The position numbers and the translations under genes are program-made. Shown in pieces: positions 44,337 to 52,726 of a stretch of DNA of 64,000 nt. Numbering within the stretch: position 1 is the stretch's first letter; each line of letters begins with the position of its first letter. The notes under the pieces are model-generated. The model saw nothing but the letters and a program-made list of their open reading frames with translations. It made no database searches and had not been told where the DNA came from. Origin of the DNA: Bradyrhizobiaceae bacterium (GTDB lineage: Bacteria; Pseudomonadota; Alphaproteobacteria; Rhizobiales; Aestuariivirgaceae); contig CANJMQ010000001.1 in the NCBI GenBank assembly GCA_947475225.1, positions 78,640 to 142,639 of the forward strand, given 5' to 3'.

Positions 44337-45686
44337 ATGGCACAGGACCCCCTGATCGACCCGAGGCCGGCTTCAAGCGGTACCGAGATCGGCATGCTGC
44401 GCCTCAGAACCCTGGTGCGCCTGCGCTGGCTCGCCATCGTGGGCCAGGCGGGCGCCGTGCTGGGCGTGCATTTCGTGCTGGGTTTTCCGCTGCCGCTGGG
44501 CTTCTGCCTCGCCGCGATTGCACTCAGCGCCTGGCTGAACATCTTCCTCACCATCCGCTGGCGCAAGAGTGTGAGGCTGCATGAACGATATGCCGGCCTG
44601 CTGCTGGTCTATGACGTGATGCAGCTTGCCGTGCTGCTGTTCCTGACCGGCGGTCTGGAAAATCCCTTCTCGTTCCTGTTCCTCGTGCCGGTGACGATCT
44701 CCGCCACGTCTCTGCCCAACCGCTGGACGCTGTGGCTGGGGCTTCTCGCCTTTGCCTGCGCCACCTTCCTCGCCTTCCGGCATTTCCCGCTGCCATGGCC
44801 GCCGGGCGAAAAATTCGAGCTGCCGCACATTTACATCGGTGGCATGTGGGTGGCGATCATGTGTGGGGTGGTGTTCTCGGCGATCTATGCCCGGCGCATC
44901 GCCGACGAGGCACGGCAGATGTCGGCGGCGTTGTCTGCCACCGAAATGGTGCTGGCGCGCGAGCAGCGGCTCTCGGCGCTTGATGGCATGGCGGCAGCCG
45001 CGGCCCATGAGCTGGGAACGCCGCTCGCCACCATCGTTCTGGTGGCCAAGGAGCTGAAGCGCGAGATGCCGCAAGACGCTCCGTATGCCGAGGATATAGA
45101 CCTCCTCATCAGCCAGACGGCGCGCTGCCGGGAGATTCTCGCCAGGCTGTCGAGCCGCGAGGCGCAGACCGACGAGATGTACCAGCGGACCGCCATCCTC
45201 CCCATGATCGAGGACCTGGTGGCGCCGTTGCGCGGCTCGGACGCCGTCATCGCGGTGACCAGCTCCGCCGATCTCGACGACAAGGTTCTGGGCAGCGAGC
45301 CGGTGTTCCGGCGCAACCCTGCCATTACCTATGGGCTTGGCAACCTTCTGGAGAATGCCGTCGATTTTGCCGCGACACGCGTGGAGGTCGACGCCCGCTG
45401 GACGCCCGCGCAGGTTTCAATCACCGTGCGCGACGATGGGCCGGGCTTCCACGAGAATGTCTTCGACCGGCTGGGTGACCCCTTTGTGACCACGCGGCCC
45501 GGCTATGGCGAAGATACTGGCGAGGCCGGCCAGCACGAGGGCATGGGACTCGGCTTCTTCATCGCCAAGACGCTGCTGGAACGCTCCGGTGCCACGGTTT
45601 CCCTCGCCAACCGGCCCACGCCCCAACATGGTGCGGTGGTGCATGTTGTCTGGCCGCGCAGCGTGGTTGATCTCGGTCGCTCCTGA
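44337..45686 (+). CDS. regB: Redox sensor histidine kinase RegB/PrrB/ActS
   Basis: 449 residues from ATG 44337. Six membrane helices lie within about 30-190 and include GGLENPF (105-111), the quinone-binding heptapeptide GGxxNPF of RegB. The phospho-acceptor His224 lies in AAHELGTPLATI, and Cys264 (QTARCREIL) matches the redox-active Cys265 of Rhodobacter RegB. The ATPase domain ends GMGLGFFIAKTLLERSG. It senses the ubiquinone pool and phosphorylates RegA. Numbering from ATG 44337 fits the Rhodobacter residues within one position, which supports this start over the GTG at 44322. Confidence 0.94.
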   Translation: MAQDPLIDPRPASSGTEIGMLRLRTLVRLRWLAIVGQAGAVLGVHFVLGFPLPLGFCLAAIALSAWLNIFLTIRWRKSVRLHERYAGLLLVYDVMQLAVLLFLTGGLENPFSFLFLVPVTISATSLPNRWTLWLGLLAFACATFLAFRHFPLPWPPGEKFELPHIYIGGMWVAIMCGVVFSAIYARRIADEARQMSAALSATEMVLAREQRLSALDGMAAAAAHELGTPLATIVLVAKELKREMPQDAPYAEDIDLLISQTARCREILARLSSREAQTDEMYQRTAILPMIEDLVAPLRGSDAVIAVTSSADLDDKVLGSEPVFRRNPAITYGLGNLLENAVDFAATRVEVDARWTPAQVSITVRDDGPGFHENVFDRLGDPFVTTRPGYGEDTGEAGQHEGMGLGFFIAKTLLERSGATVSLANRPTPQHGAVVHVVWPRSVVDLGRS

Positions 45687-45773
45687 TTGCGTAATGGTAA
45701 GTGTTTGAACCCTCGCCCTCGAGGGCCTAGAGAGCGCCCAGTATCCCGTGTAACAAAGATAGGTCGCGCCTGA

Positions 45774-46319
45774 ATGACCACCACCATGATTCCAGCCGAA
45801 AAGACCCTGCTGCTCGTCGATGACGACAAGCCCTTCCTGACGCGGCTCGCCCGCGCCATGGAAACCCGGGGTTTCGAGGTGCTGATGGCGGAATCGGTGG
45901 CCGAAGGGGTGGCGCATGTGAAGCGCTCGGCCCCCTCCTTCGCGGTGGTCGACCTGCGTCTTGCGGACGGCAACGGCCTCGACGTGATCGAGGCGCTGCA
46001 CCAGGCGCGCCCCGAGGCGCGCGCCGTGGTGCTGACGGGCTATGGCAACATCGCCACGGCGGTGACGGCGGTGAAGCTCGGCGCCATCGACTATCTCGCA
46101 AAGCCTGCCGATGCCGATGCCGTCTATGGCGCGCTGGTGGGCGACACCGATACACGCACGGCCCTCCCTGACAACCCGATGTCGGCGGACCGCGTGCGCT
46201 GGGAGCACATCCAGCGCGTCTATGAGCTGTGCAGTCGCAATGTCTCGGAGACGGCGCGCCGCCTCAACATGCACCGCCGCACCCTGCAGCGCATCCTCGC
46301 CAAGCGCGCGCCCAAGTAA
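45774..46319 (+). CDS. regA: Redox response regulator RegA/PrrA/ActR
   Basis: 181 residues. The receiver domain has LLLVDDDKPF (acidic pair), AVVDLRLADGNGLD (phospho-Asp) and LAKPADAD (Lys). A Pro linker leads to a Fis-type helix-turn-helix ending NVSETARRLNMHRRTLQRILAKRAP, almost invariant in RegA, PrrA and ActR. It controls respiration, carbon and nitrogen fixation and hydrogen use in relatives. It follows regB by 87 bp; the gap contains the 12-bp palindrome GCCCTCGAGGGC (45715-45726). ATG 45786 is an alternative start. Confidence 0.94.
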   Translation: MTTTMIPAEKTLLLVDDDKPFLTRLARAMETRGFEVLMAESVAEGVAHVKRSAPSFAVVDLRLADGNGLDVIEALHQARPEARAVVLTGYGNIATAVTAVKLGAIDYLAKPADADAVYGALVGDTDTRTALPDNPMSADRVRWEHIQRVYELCSRNVSETARRLNMHRRTLQRILAKRAPK

Positions 46320-46784
46320 TCAGAACGAGTCGGCCAAGGGGTCATGGAGCCCGTGGAGCCGCAGCGCCGCGGCCCGCGCGAAGGCCAGCGTCACCGCCTT
46401 GCGGCGTGACGCGTGAAGGCCCGAAGCATCGATGTGGCGGACGATATCCGCGCCCCAGCTGTCGGCGATGATCAGGCCGGCCTCGGCAGGCATGATGTCT
46501 GGCTCCATCTCGGTCGAGATGGCGAAGAACAGCCGGTCGCACCAGTCGCGGTATTCCGGCCACTTGGCATCGCTGCGGAAATCCTCCGGCGAGGACTTGA
46601 TCTCGACGATCCAGATCTCGCCCGCGTCGGAAACCGCCATGATGTCCGCTCGGCGCCCGGACGCCAGCGTGAATTCCGGCAGCACCGCGAAGTTCGCGGC
46701 GCGCAGCAACCGGCCCACGCCGCGCTGGATCATCAGCGCGGTGGCAGACTGGCGGCCATCTGGCCTGGGCTGGGGTCGATCCAT
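46320..46784 (-). CDS. mmcB: MmcB family DNA repair protein
   Basis: About 154 residues from ATG 46784; an upstream ATG at 46841 would add 19. It has the SATALMIQRGVGRLL start and the PD-(D/E)XK-like core EFTLASGRRADIMAV, IWIVEIKSSPEDFRSDAKW. MmcB is an SOS-induced alphaproteobacterial protein implicated with MmcA in mitomycin C tolerance in Caulobacter. The nuclease-like residues Asp, Glu and Lys (D in RADI, EIK) are intact. The gene ends head-on against regA with no gap. Confidence 0.87.
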   Translation of the reverse strand: MDRPQPRPDGRQSATALMIQRGVGRLLRAANFAVLPEFTLASGRRADIMAVSDAGEIWIVEIKSSPEDFRSDAKWPEYRDWCDRLFFAISTEMEPDIMPAEAGLIIADSWGADIVRHIDASGLHASRRKAVTLAFARAAALRLHGLHDPLADSF

Positions 46785-46905
46785 GATGTTCCACGGGTAA
46801 GAGCCTTGCACCGAATTCACGGGCGGCAAGCTCGGTTCCATTCTATGATTGAAGTATCATGAAAGAAAACGTCCCGGCAACGGGACACGGCGAAATGGGA
46901 GCCTG

Positions 46906-48303
46906 ATGATGCGGCACATGCGCACCGAACGTGATTCGATTGGCGAAATGGACATCCCGGCGGAGGCCGACTACGGCATCCACACGGCCCGCGCGGTGGA
47001 GAACTTCCCGATCACCGGCATCACGCTGTCGAGCTTTCCCGAACTCATCGAATCGCTCGCCATGGTCAAGAAGGCGGCGGCACTCGCCAACCGTGATTTC
47101 GGTCGGCTGACGCCGGAGATCGCCCAGGCCATCGTCTCCGCCTGCGACCTCGTCATCGCCGGCGACGAGCGCCATGACTTCGTGGTCGACATGCTGCAGG
47201 GCGGCGCCGGCACCTCCACCAACATGAATGCCAACGAGGTGATCGCCAATCTCGCCCTCAAGCTGCTCGGCAAGCCGCGCGGTGAGTACTCGATCGTCAA
47301 TCCCAACGACCATGTGAACCTGTCGCAGTCGACGAACGACGTCTACCCCACGGCCGTGCGCCTCACCGTGCTGCGCGCCTGCCCCGCACTGATCGAGCAG
47401 CAGCGCCTGCTGGTCGACGCGCTGATGGCCAAGGCGGTGGAGTTCGATGACGTGATCAAGGTTGGCCGCACCCAGCTGATGGATGCCGTGCCGATGCGTT
47501 TGGGTTCGGAATTCCGCGCCTTTGCCGTGACGGTTGCCGAGGACATCGAGCGGCTGAAGGAATTTGCCAGCCTGCTGCGTGAGGTGAACCTGGGCGGCAC
47601 GGCGATCGGCACGGGAATCAACACGCCGGAGGGCTATTCCGAGCGTGTCATCCGCAACCTCGCGCAAATCTCCGGCGTGCCGATGGTGCCCGCCGCAGAC
47701 CTGATCGAGGCGACCTCCGACCTCGGCGCCTTCGTCACCTTCTCCAGCGTGCTGAAGCGCATCGCGGTGAAGCTGTCGAAGATCTGCAACGACCTCAGAC
47801 TTCTGAACTCCGGCCCGCGCGCCGGGCTGGGCGAGATCAGGCTGCCTGCCGTGCAGGCGGGCTCCTCCATCATGCCGGGCAAGGTTAATCCGGTGATCCC
47901 CGAGGTCGTCAACCAGATCGCCTACCAGGTGATCGGCAATGACCTGACGGTGACGCTCGCCGCGGAGGCTGGGCAGTTGCAGCTCAACGCCATGGAGCCC
48001 GTCATCGTGCTCAACATCATGCAGTCGATGCGCATGCTGCTCCGCGGCATGGCGGTGCTGCGCGAGAAGTGCATCGTCGGCATCGAGGCCGATCGCGAGC
48101 GCTGCGCGGAATTGCTGGAAGGTTCGCTTGTCACCGTGACGGCGCTGAACCCCTATATCGGCTATGAGGCGGCGAGCCGGGTGGCCAAGGAGGCGTTGAA
48201 GTCACGCCGCAGCATCAGGGACGTGGCGCTTTCCGAGGGGCTGATGACGGAGGAACAGCTGCAGCAGGCCTTCTCCGTCGCCAACCTCCTCGGCCAGCGT
48301 TAA
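46906..48303 (+). CDS. aspA: Aspartate ammonia-lyase
   Basis: 465 residues from ATG 46906 with GGGAG upstream; the longer in-frame start is less likely. It has the fumarase/aspartase superfamily signature GSSIMPGKVNP near residue 320, and the N-terminal region GEMDIPAEADYGIHTARAVENF, which is aspartase-like rather than fumarase-like. It converts L-aspartate to fumarate and ammonia. It is divergent from mmcB and overlaps the convergent dhaK by 4 bp. Confidence 0.92.
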   Translation: MMRHMRTERDSIGEMDIPAEADYGIHTARAVENFPITGITLSSFPELIESLAMVKKAAALANRDFGRLTPEIAQAIVSACDLVIAGDERHDFVVDMLQGGAGTSTNMNANEVIANLALKLLGKPRGEYSIVNPNDHVNLSQSTNDVYPTAVRLTVLRACPALIEQQRLLVDALMAKAVEFDDVIKVGRTQLMDAVPMRLGSEFRAFAVTVAEDIERLKEFASLLREVNLGGTAIGTGINTPEGYSERVIRNLAQISGVPMVPAADLIEATSDLGAFVTFSSVLKRIAVKLSKICNDLRLLNSGPRAGLGEIRLPAVQAGSSIMPGKVNPVIPEVVNQIAYQVIGNDLTVTLAAEAGQLQLNAMEPVIVLNIMQSMRMLLRGMAVLREKCIVGIEADRERCAELLEGSLVTVTALNPYIGYEAASRVAKEALKSRRSIRDVALSEGLMTEEQLQQAFSVANLLGQR

Positions 48304-49283
48304 AGCCCCCAGCGCAGTGCGGGTGTGTGCACCGGCGCATCCCAGCCCCTGGTAATCTCGTCATCCAGCATGGTGACGGTGATCGAGCAGCCGGCCATGT
48401 CGAGCGAGGTGACATAGCTGCCCACCAGCGCGCGCACCGGCGTGATGGCGTGCTTGGCCAGCTGTGCCACGGCAGCGTTGTACATGAGATAGAGTTCCAT
48501 CGCGGGCGTGCCGCCGAAGCCGTTGACGAAGAGCAGGGCATTGCCCTTCACATTGAGGTCGCCGGCGATGGCGGCGACCATTTCCTCGGCGATCTCGTTG
48601 GCGCTGCGCAGCGCCACGCGGCGGCGGCCGGGCTCGCCATGGATGCCGACACCCATTTCCATTTCCGTGGGGCCGATGTCGAAGGTCGGCTTGCCGGCGG
48701 CAGGCACGGTGCAGCTGGTGAGGGCCACGCCCATCGAGCGGGTGGCACGGTTCACCTTGTCGCCCAGCGCTTTGAGGCGCTTGAGGTCGGCGCCCTGCTC
48801 GGCAGCGGCACCCACCACCTTCTCGACCACCAGCGTACCGGCCACGCCGCGGCGTCCGGTGGTGTAGAGCGAGTTTTCGACGGCGACGTCGTCATCGGTG
48901 ATGACGGTCTCGATGTTGCGGCCCGCCATCTCGCGCGCCATGTCGAAGTTCATGATGTCGCCTTCATAGTTCTTGACGATGAACAGGACACCGGCGCCGG
49001 TGTCGACCGCTTCCGCAGCAGCGATCATCTGGTCGGGCGTGGGCGACGTGAAGACCTGGCCGGGGCAGGCCGCATCGAGCATGCCGTGCCCGACGAAGCC
49101 CGCATGCAGCGGCTCGTGCCCTGAACCGCCGCCTGACAGCAACGCCACCTTGCCGGGCTTCAGCACCTTGCGCTGCACGAACTTGTGTTCCGCACCGAGC
49201 GTGATGATGTCACTGTGCGCCGCCACGAAGCCGTCGAGGCTTTCGGTCAGCACGTTCGACACGTCGTTGATGAGCTTCTTCAT
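48300..49283 (-). CDS. dhaK: PTS-dependent dihydroxyacetone kinase, substrate-binding subunit DhaK
   Basis: 327 residues. GGGSGHEPLH and DDVAVENSLYT mark the DhaK fold. His215 in GVGIHGEPG corresponds to the E. coli residue that binds dihydroxyacetone covalently. DhaK presents dihydroxyacetone to the ADP held by DhaL, giving dihydroxyacetone phosphate for glycolysis. It is the last gene of a six-gene operon and overlaps the preceding HTH gene by 4 bp. In E. coli dhaK comes first, so the order is inverted here. Confidence 0.93.
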   Translation of the reverse strand: MKKLINDVSNVLTESLDGFVAAHSDIITLGAEHKFVQRKVLKPGKVALLSGGGSGHEPLHAGFVGHGMLDAACPGQVFTSPTPDQMIAAAEAVDTGAGVLFIVKNYEGDIMNFDMAREMAGRNIETVITDDDVAVENSLYTTGRRGVAGTLVVEKVVGAAAEQGADLKRLKALGDKVNRATRSMGVALTSCTVPAAGKPTFDIGPTEMEMGVGIHGEPGRRRVALRSANEIAEEMVAAIAGDLNVKGNALLFVNGFGGTPAMELYLMYNAAVAQLAKHAITPVRALVGSYVTSLDMAGCSITVTMLDDEITRGWDAPVHTPALRWGL

Positions 49284-49711
49284 CGCCGTTTCCCTTTTTC
49301 CCGTTCATCCTCGATCAGCCTTGCAATATCCCGCACGAAAGCGCTGACCAGCCCGTGCAGTTTAAGGTTCCTCGCCTCGTCGCCGAGATCCGGCAGCTCC
49401 ACCACGGCTGCGCGCGCAGGCCTCTCGGCCAGCATCTTCTTCGGGTGCGCGCGGGCATAGAGCCTGGTGAACTCCTGCCGCTCAGGCCCTGAGAAATGGC
49501 AGACCTCGAAGATCTGTGCCAGGTGGCTCGCCGGAATGGGCGTGGAATAAGCGGGATTGGTGATCTGGCTCACGAAGCTGCGGTTCTTGGCGAGCGCGGT
49601 GGCCAGCCGCTGGCGCGTGCCGGAGGGCCGCCTGTCGATGACGCCCAACAGCATGCGCTTGTAGGCGGACACTGCATCCTGTGGCGTCTGGTTCGCTGCG
49701 GGCTCTGCCAT
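49280..49711 (-). CDS. Small HTH-like protein within the dha operon
   Basis: 143 residues from ATG 49711. Residues about 15-65 resemble a Cro/CI-type helix-turn-helix (RQRLATALAKNRSFVSQITN), and the rest is helical and charged. No characterised family is recognised. It lies 2 bp after the enzyme I gene and overlaps dhaK by 4 bp, so it is made together with the PTS proteins. It could be the operon's regulator, with the 43-bp inverted repeat at 52575 as a candidate target, but this is only positional. Confidence 0.6.
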   Translation of the reverse strand: MAEPAANQTPQDAVSAYKRMLLGVIDRRPSGTRQRLATALAKNRSFVSQITNPAYSTPIPASHLAQIFEVCHFSGPERQEFTRLYARAHPKKMLAERPARAAVVELPDLGDEARNLKLHGLVSAFVRDIARLIEDEREKGKRR

Positions 49712-49713
49712 GG

Positions 49714-51294
49714 CTATAGCTCCGCAAGCGCCGCCTTGAGGCGGGCGATGCGCGCTGGTGCCACCGAGAGCGAGGTGAGGCCTGCATCGAGCAGGGTGGC
49801 GAGGTGTTTCGGCTCGCTTGCCATGTCGCCGCACAGGCTCACCGGAATGCCGGCCTCCTGGCCAAAGCGCGCCACGCGGCTGATGAGCGCCGTGACGGCG
49901 GGATGCGACGGATCGTTCAGACTCGCCACGCGGACATCGTCGCGCGAGGATGCCGTCACATATTGCGTGAGGTCGTTGGAGCCGATGGAGAAGAAGGCTG
50001 CCGCATCGAACAGTTCCGGCAAGACGGCAACGGCGGGAACCTCCACCATGATGCCGAGCGGTGGCCGCTGGCTGGCGATGCCCTGTTGCCGGAGTTCCGC
50101 CACGCAGGCATCGAACAGCGCGGCGCTGCGGGTGAGTTCAAGGGGCACCGTGACCATCGGCACCATGACCTTGAGGTTGCCATGCACTGCGGCACGCGCC
50201 AGTGCCCGCAACTGGGTGCGGAACACGTCCTCTCGCGCCAGGGTGAGGCGCACGCCGCGCAGGCCGAGGAACGGGTTGGCCTCGCCGTCCGGCGTCAGGC
50301 CGCGCACCGGCTTGTCGCCGCCGATGTCGAGCGTGCGGATGGTGACGGGCTTGCCAGCGGCCCATTCCACGAAGCGGCGGTAGGCGCGGTACTGGGTCTC
50401 CTCATCCGGCAGGGGGGCTCCGTCGCGGAACAGGAACTCCGAGCGCATGAGGCCGATGCCGTCACAGGACGCAGGATCGATGTGATCGAGTTCCTCGACG
50501 CCTGCCACATTGATCAGAATGTCGATGCGCGCACCGCTGCGGCGCATTGCCGGCGCCAGGCGGAACTTTTCTTCGAGACCGCGCGCCTGAGCATCGGATG
50601 CCAGGGCGGCATCGAAGCCTGCGCGCTGGGCGTCATCAGGATCGGCAAGCACGGTTCCGCTGCCGCCATTGACGGCGAGGGTTGCGACATGCTGGGGCAG
50701 TTCACCGAGGCTCACCACCATCGGAATGCCGCGCGCCCGGGCCAGCATGGCGACATGGCTGGTGGTGCTGCCGCGCATCAGCGCGATGGCGCCCCCGCCG
50801 CTCCAGTCGGTTTCGAGGAAGGTGGTGGGGGCAATGTCCTCGCTCACCAGCACGGCGCCGGATGTGCCGCTCGTCGCGCCGCTTCCGGAGAGATGGCGCA
50901 GAACGCGGTCACGGATGTCCCGGAGGTCGGCGGCTCGGGCCCTGAAATATTCATCGTCGGAGGCTTCATAACCTGCGATCTCGCTGTCGAGTGCTGAGGC
51001 CCAGGCGTCGTGCGCTGGCGTTCCGCTGTCGATCGCCGACAGGGCAGGCGCTGAGAGGGCGTCGTCCTCGAGCATCGCGACCTGGAAGCCGAGAATGTCC
51101 TGCGCCTCGCCCTCGACGCGCGCCAACAGAGTGGTAAGCCCTGCGATGGCGGATGCGATGGCATCCTGCAGCGCTGCGCGCTCCGTATCCGCATGTCCCG
51201 TGCCCTGCCGGTCTGCTGCGGCTTGGCCAAGCCTGCGCACCGGGCCGATGAACAGCCCGTCGGAAGCGCCGGTGCCGAGGTGGCTAGTGCCCAT
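49714..51294 (-). CDS. PTS enzyme I-like phosphotransferase of the dha operon
   Basis: 526 residues, close to a full-length enzyme I. The phospho-acceptor His180 lies in RGSTTSHVAMLAR, and the C-terminal PEP-binding barrel has IRTLDIGGDKP, NPFLGLRGVRLTL, SIGSNDLTQY and the active-site Cys in SLCGDMAS. It takes phosphate from PEP and passes it to HPr and then DhaM. In E. coli the DhaM C-terminus holds only an enzyme I N-terminal remnant, so a separate complete enzyme I is notable. It overlaps the HPr gene by 11 bp. Confidence 0.9.
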   Translation of the reverse strand: MGTSHLGTGASDGLFIGPVRRLGQAAADRQGTGHADTERAALQDAIASAIAGLTTLLARVEGEAQDILGFQVAMLEDDALSAPALSAIDSGTPAHDAWASALDSEIAGYEASDDEYFRARAADLRDIRDRVLRHLSGSGATSGTSGAVLVSEDIAPTTFLETDWSGGGAIALMRGSTTSHVAMLARARGIPMVVSLGELPQHVATLAVNGGSGTVLADPDDAQRAGFDAALASDAQARGLEEKFRLAPAMRRSGARIDILINVAGVEELDHIDPASCDGIGLMRSEFLFRDGAPLPDEETQYRAYRRFVEWAAGKPVTIRTLDIGGDKPVRGLTPDGEANPFLGLRGVRLTLAREDVFRTQLRALARAAVHGNLKVMVPMVTVPLELTRSAALFDACVAELRQQGIASQRPPLGIMVEVPAVAVLPELFDAAAFFSIGSNDLTQYVTASSRDDVRVASLNDPSHPAVTALISRVARFGQEAGIPVSLCGDMASEPKHLATLLDAGLTSLSVAPARIARLKAALAEL

Positions 51295-51577
51295 CGCCCG
51301 CTTCGTCGAAATCGCGGTGGACGAGCGAGATCACTGCATCGACGGCGGCCTGCGCGTCAGCTCCCGCAGCGCGCACGAAGAGCGTCGAGTGCTGTTTCGC
51401 CTTCATCGCCATGACCTTCACGATGCTCTTGGCGTCGATCCAGGGGCCTTCTGCCGTTCCGGCGATTTCCAGCGTCGAGGCAAAGCCCTTGGCGAGCTTG
51501 GTGAGCTTCACCGAGGGGCGTGCATGAAGGCCCACGTCATGGGCGATCACCACTGATCCGTTCACGGTCTCGCTCAT
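51284..51577 (-). CDS. HPr-type phosphocarrier of the dha operon
   Basis: 97 residues with the phospho-acceptor His18 in VGLHARPSVKL and a KSIVKVMAMKAKQ helix, the standard HPr pattern. It shuttles phosphate from the enzyme I-like protein to DhaM. It overlaps the DhaM gene by 4 bp and the enzyme I gene by 11 bp. As a dedicated copy it should not serve general sugar transport. Confidence 0.9.
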   Translation of the reverse strand: MSETVNGSVVIAHDVGLHARPSVKLTKLAKGFASTLEIAGTAEGPWIDAKSIVKVMAMKAKQHSTLFVRAAGADAQAAVDAVISLVHRDFDEAGDGH

Positions 51578-51960
51578 TGCGGGGACAGTTCCTCTGCGGT
51601 GCGCTTTACATCGGCGAGCGAGCCGCCGCCCCAGGCTTCGGTGGCTGCCATCACCGCGCCCTCGACGACGGGGGCGTTGCAGATGACGATTTTCTTCTGC
51701 CGGTCCTCTGGCAGCATCTCGATGGCCATCTCGCTGTTGGTCTCCGCTCCGCCGAGGTCAACAAGAATGGCGATCCCATCCTCCGACCATGCGGCATCGA
51801 TGGCAGCGAGGATTTTCTCGACACTGGTGCCGAGGCCGCCGTCCGGGTTGCCGCCGCAGAACCCGAGCGGCACATCGTTGCCGACCATCTGGCGCACCAT
51901 GTCGGCAGCACCCTTCGCCACATCGGGCGAGTGCGAGACGATGACGATCCCCACCGTCAT
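51574..51960 (-). CDS. dhaM: DhaM, EIIA-mannose-type phosphoryl donor of DHA kinase
   Basis: 128 residues consisting only of the EIIA-Man-type domain. His10 in IVIVSHSPDVAKG is the phosphorylated residue, and VDLGGAETNSEMAIE follows. It rephosphorylates the ADP bound to DhaL. The HPr and enzyme I parts that are fused in E. coli DhaM are separate downstream genes here. It overlaps dhaL by 4 bp. Confidence 0.92.
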   Translation of the reverse strand: MTVGIVIVSHSPDVAKGAADMVRQMVGNDVPLGFCGGNPDGGLGTSVEKILAAIDAAWSEDGIAILVDLGGAETNSEMAIEMLPEDRQKKIVICNAPVVEGAVMAATEAWGGGSLADVKRTAEELSPQ

Positions 51961-52559
51961 GATTTGTCCTCCAGCACATCGCAGACCGCGGCGATCAAGA
52001 TCTCGCTCGAGCGGGCACCGGGGTCCATGTGGCCGATGGAGCGGTCGCCGAGGAAGGAGGCGCGGCCGCGGATGGCCTTCATCGGGATCGTGGCCTTCGC
52101 ACTTTCCGTGGCAAGGCTGCGCACGCTGTCGAAGCTGGCCGTGCCGGACTCGAGATGCGCGGCGACGGGGCCCAGCACGTCGAGCATGGTTTTATTGCCG
52201 ACCTCCGCCTTGCCGCGCGCCTTGAGCGCCACCACCGAGGCCTGCAGGGCACGGCCGATATCGGCGAGTGTCGGCTGCTCGGGAAGTTCCTTGCCGAGGG
52301 TCATGAACAGGGTGCCGTAGAGCGGGCCCGAGGCGCCACCCACCTTCATCACCAGCGTCATGCCGACGGTTTTCAGCGCCTCGCCCGTGGGCTTGGCCAG
52401 GATGTTCTGCCTCTCTGCCTGCACCGCCTCGAAGCCGCGCTTCATGTTGAGGCCATGGTCGGCGTCACCGATGGCGGAGTCGAGTTCCGTCAATTCATCG
52501 GCGGCCGCGATAATGCGAGCCGAGAGGGTATCGAGCAGGGTTTCGAGGGGGAGTGCCAT
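51957..52559 (-). CDS. dhaL: DhaL, ADP-binding subunit of DHA kinase
   Basis: 200 residues from ATG 52559. ELDSAIGDADHGLNMKRGF supplies the Asp residues that hold two Mg ions and ADP. Later GGASGPLYGTLF and DRSIGHMDPGARSS complete the DhaL fold. ADP is a tightly bound cofactor, not a substrate, because DhaM regenerates ATP in place. It is the first gene of the operon; the upstream inverted repeat at 52575-52617 lies just before the start. Confidence 0.93.
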   Translation of the reverse strand: MALPLETLLDTLSARIIAAADELTELDSAIGDADHGLNMKRGFEAVQAERQNILAKPTGEALKTVGMTLVMKVGGASGPLYGTLFMTLGKELPEQPTLADIGRALQASVVALKARGKAEVGNKTMLDVLGPVAAHLESGTASFDSVRSLATESAKATIPMKAIRGRASFLGDRSIGHMDPGARSSEILIAAVCDVLEDKS

Positions 52560-52574
52560 GAGGCCGTGGGTCCT

Positions 52575-52617
52575 CTGTTTAGTATTTGTGTTTACTGAAC
52601 ACGAAATCACTAAACAG
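52575..52617. promoter_or_regulatory. Long inverted repeat at the dha operon promoter
   Basis: CTGTTTAGT (52575-52583) and ACTAAACAG (52609-52617) are a perfect 9-bp dyad, and the inner parts (TTTGTGTT and AACACGAAA) pair again with small offsets. The sequence starts 16 bp upstream of the dhaL ATG and is AT-rich. It is a likely repressor site for the dha operon, and could also affect the divergent SEL1 gene. Confidence 0.65.
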
Positions 52618-52726
52618 GCAAGTTGGCTGTCTCGCGACTGCGAAGGAGATGATTGCGACGTCAGGCCCTCACCTTTTCCGTGAAATCCCGGTACAGTGTG
52701 TTTGGACTGATTCTCCCGGATGCCGG

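Noticed and set aside
45715..45726. 12-bp palindrome GCCCTCGAGGGC between regB and regA as a regulator site
   Set aside because: GC-rich palindromes of this length are expected by chance in such DNA, and no second copy was found nearby.
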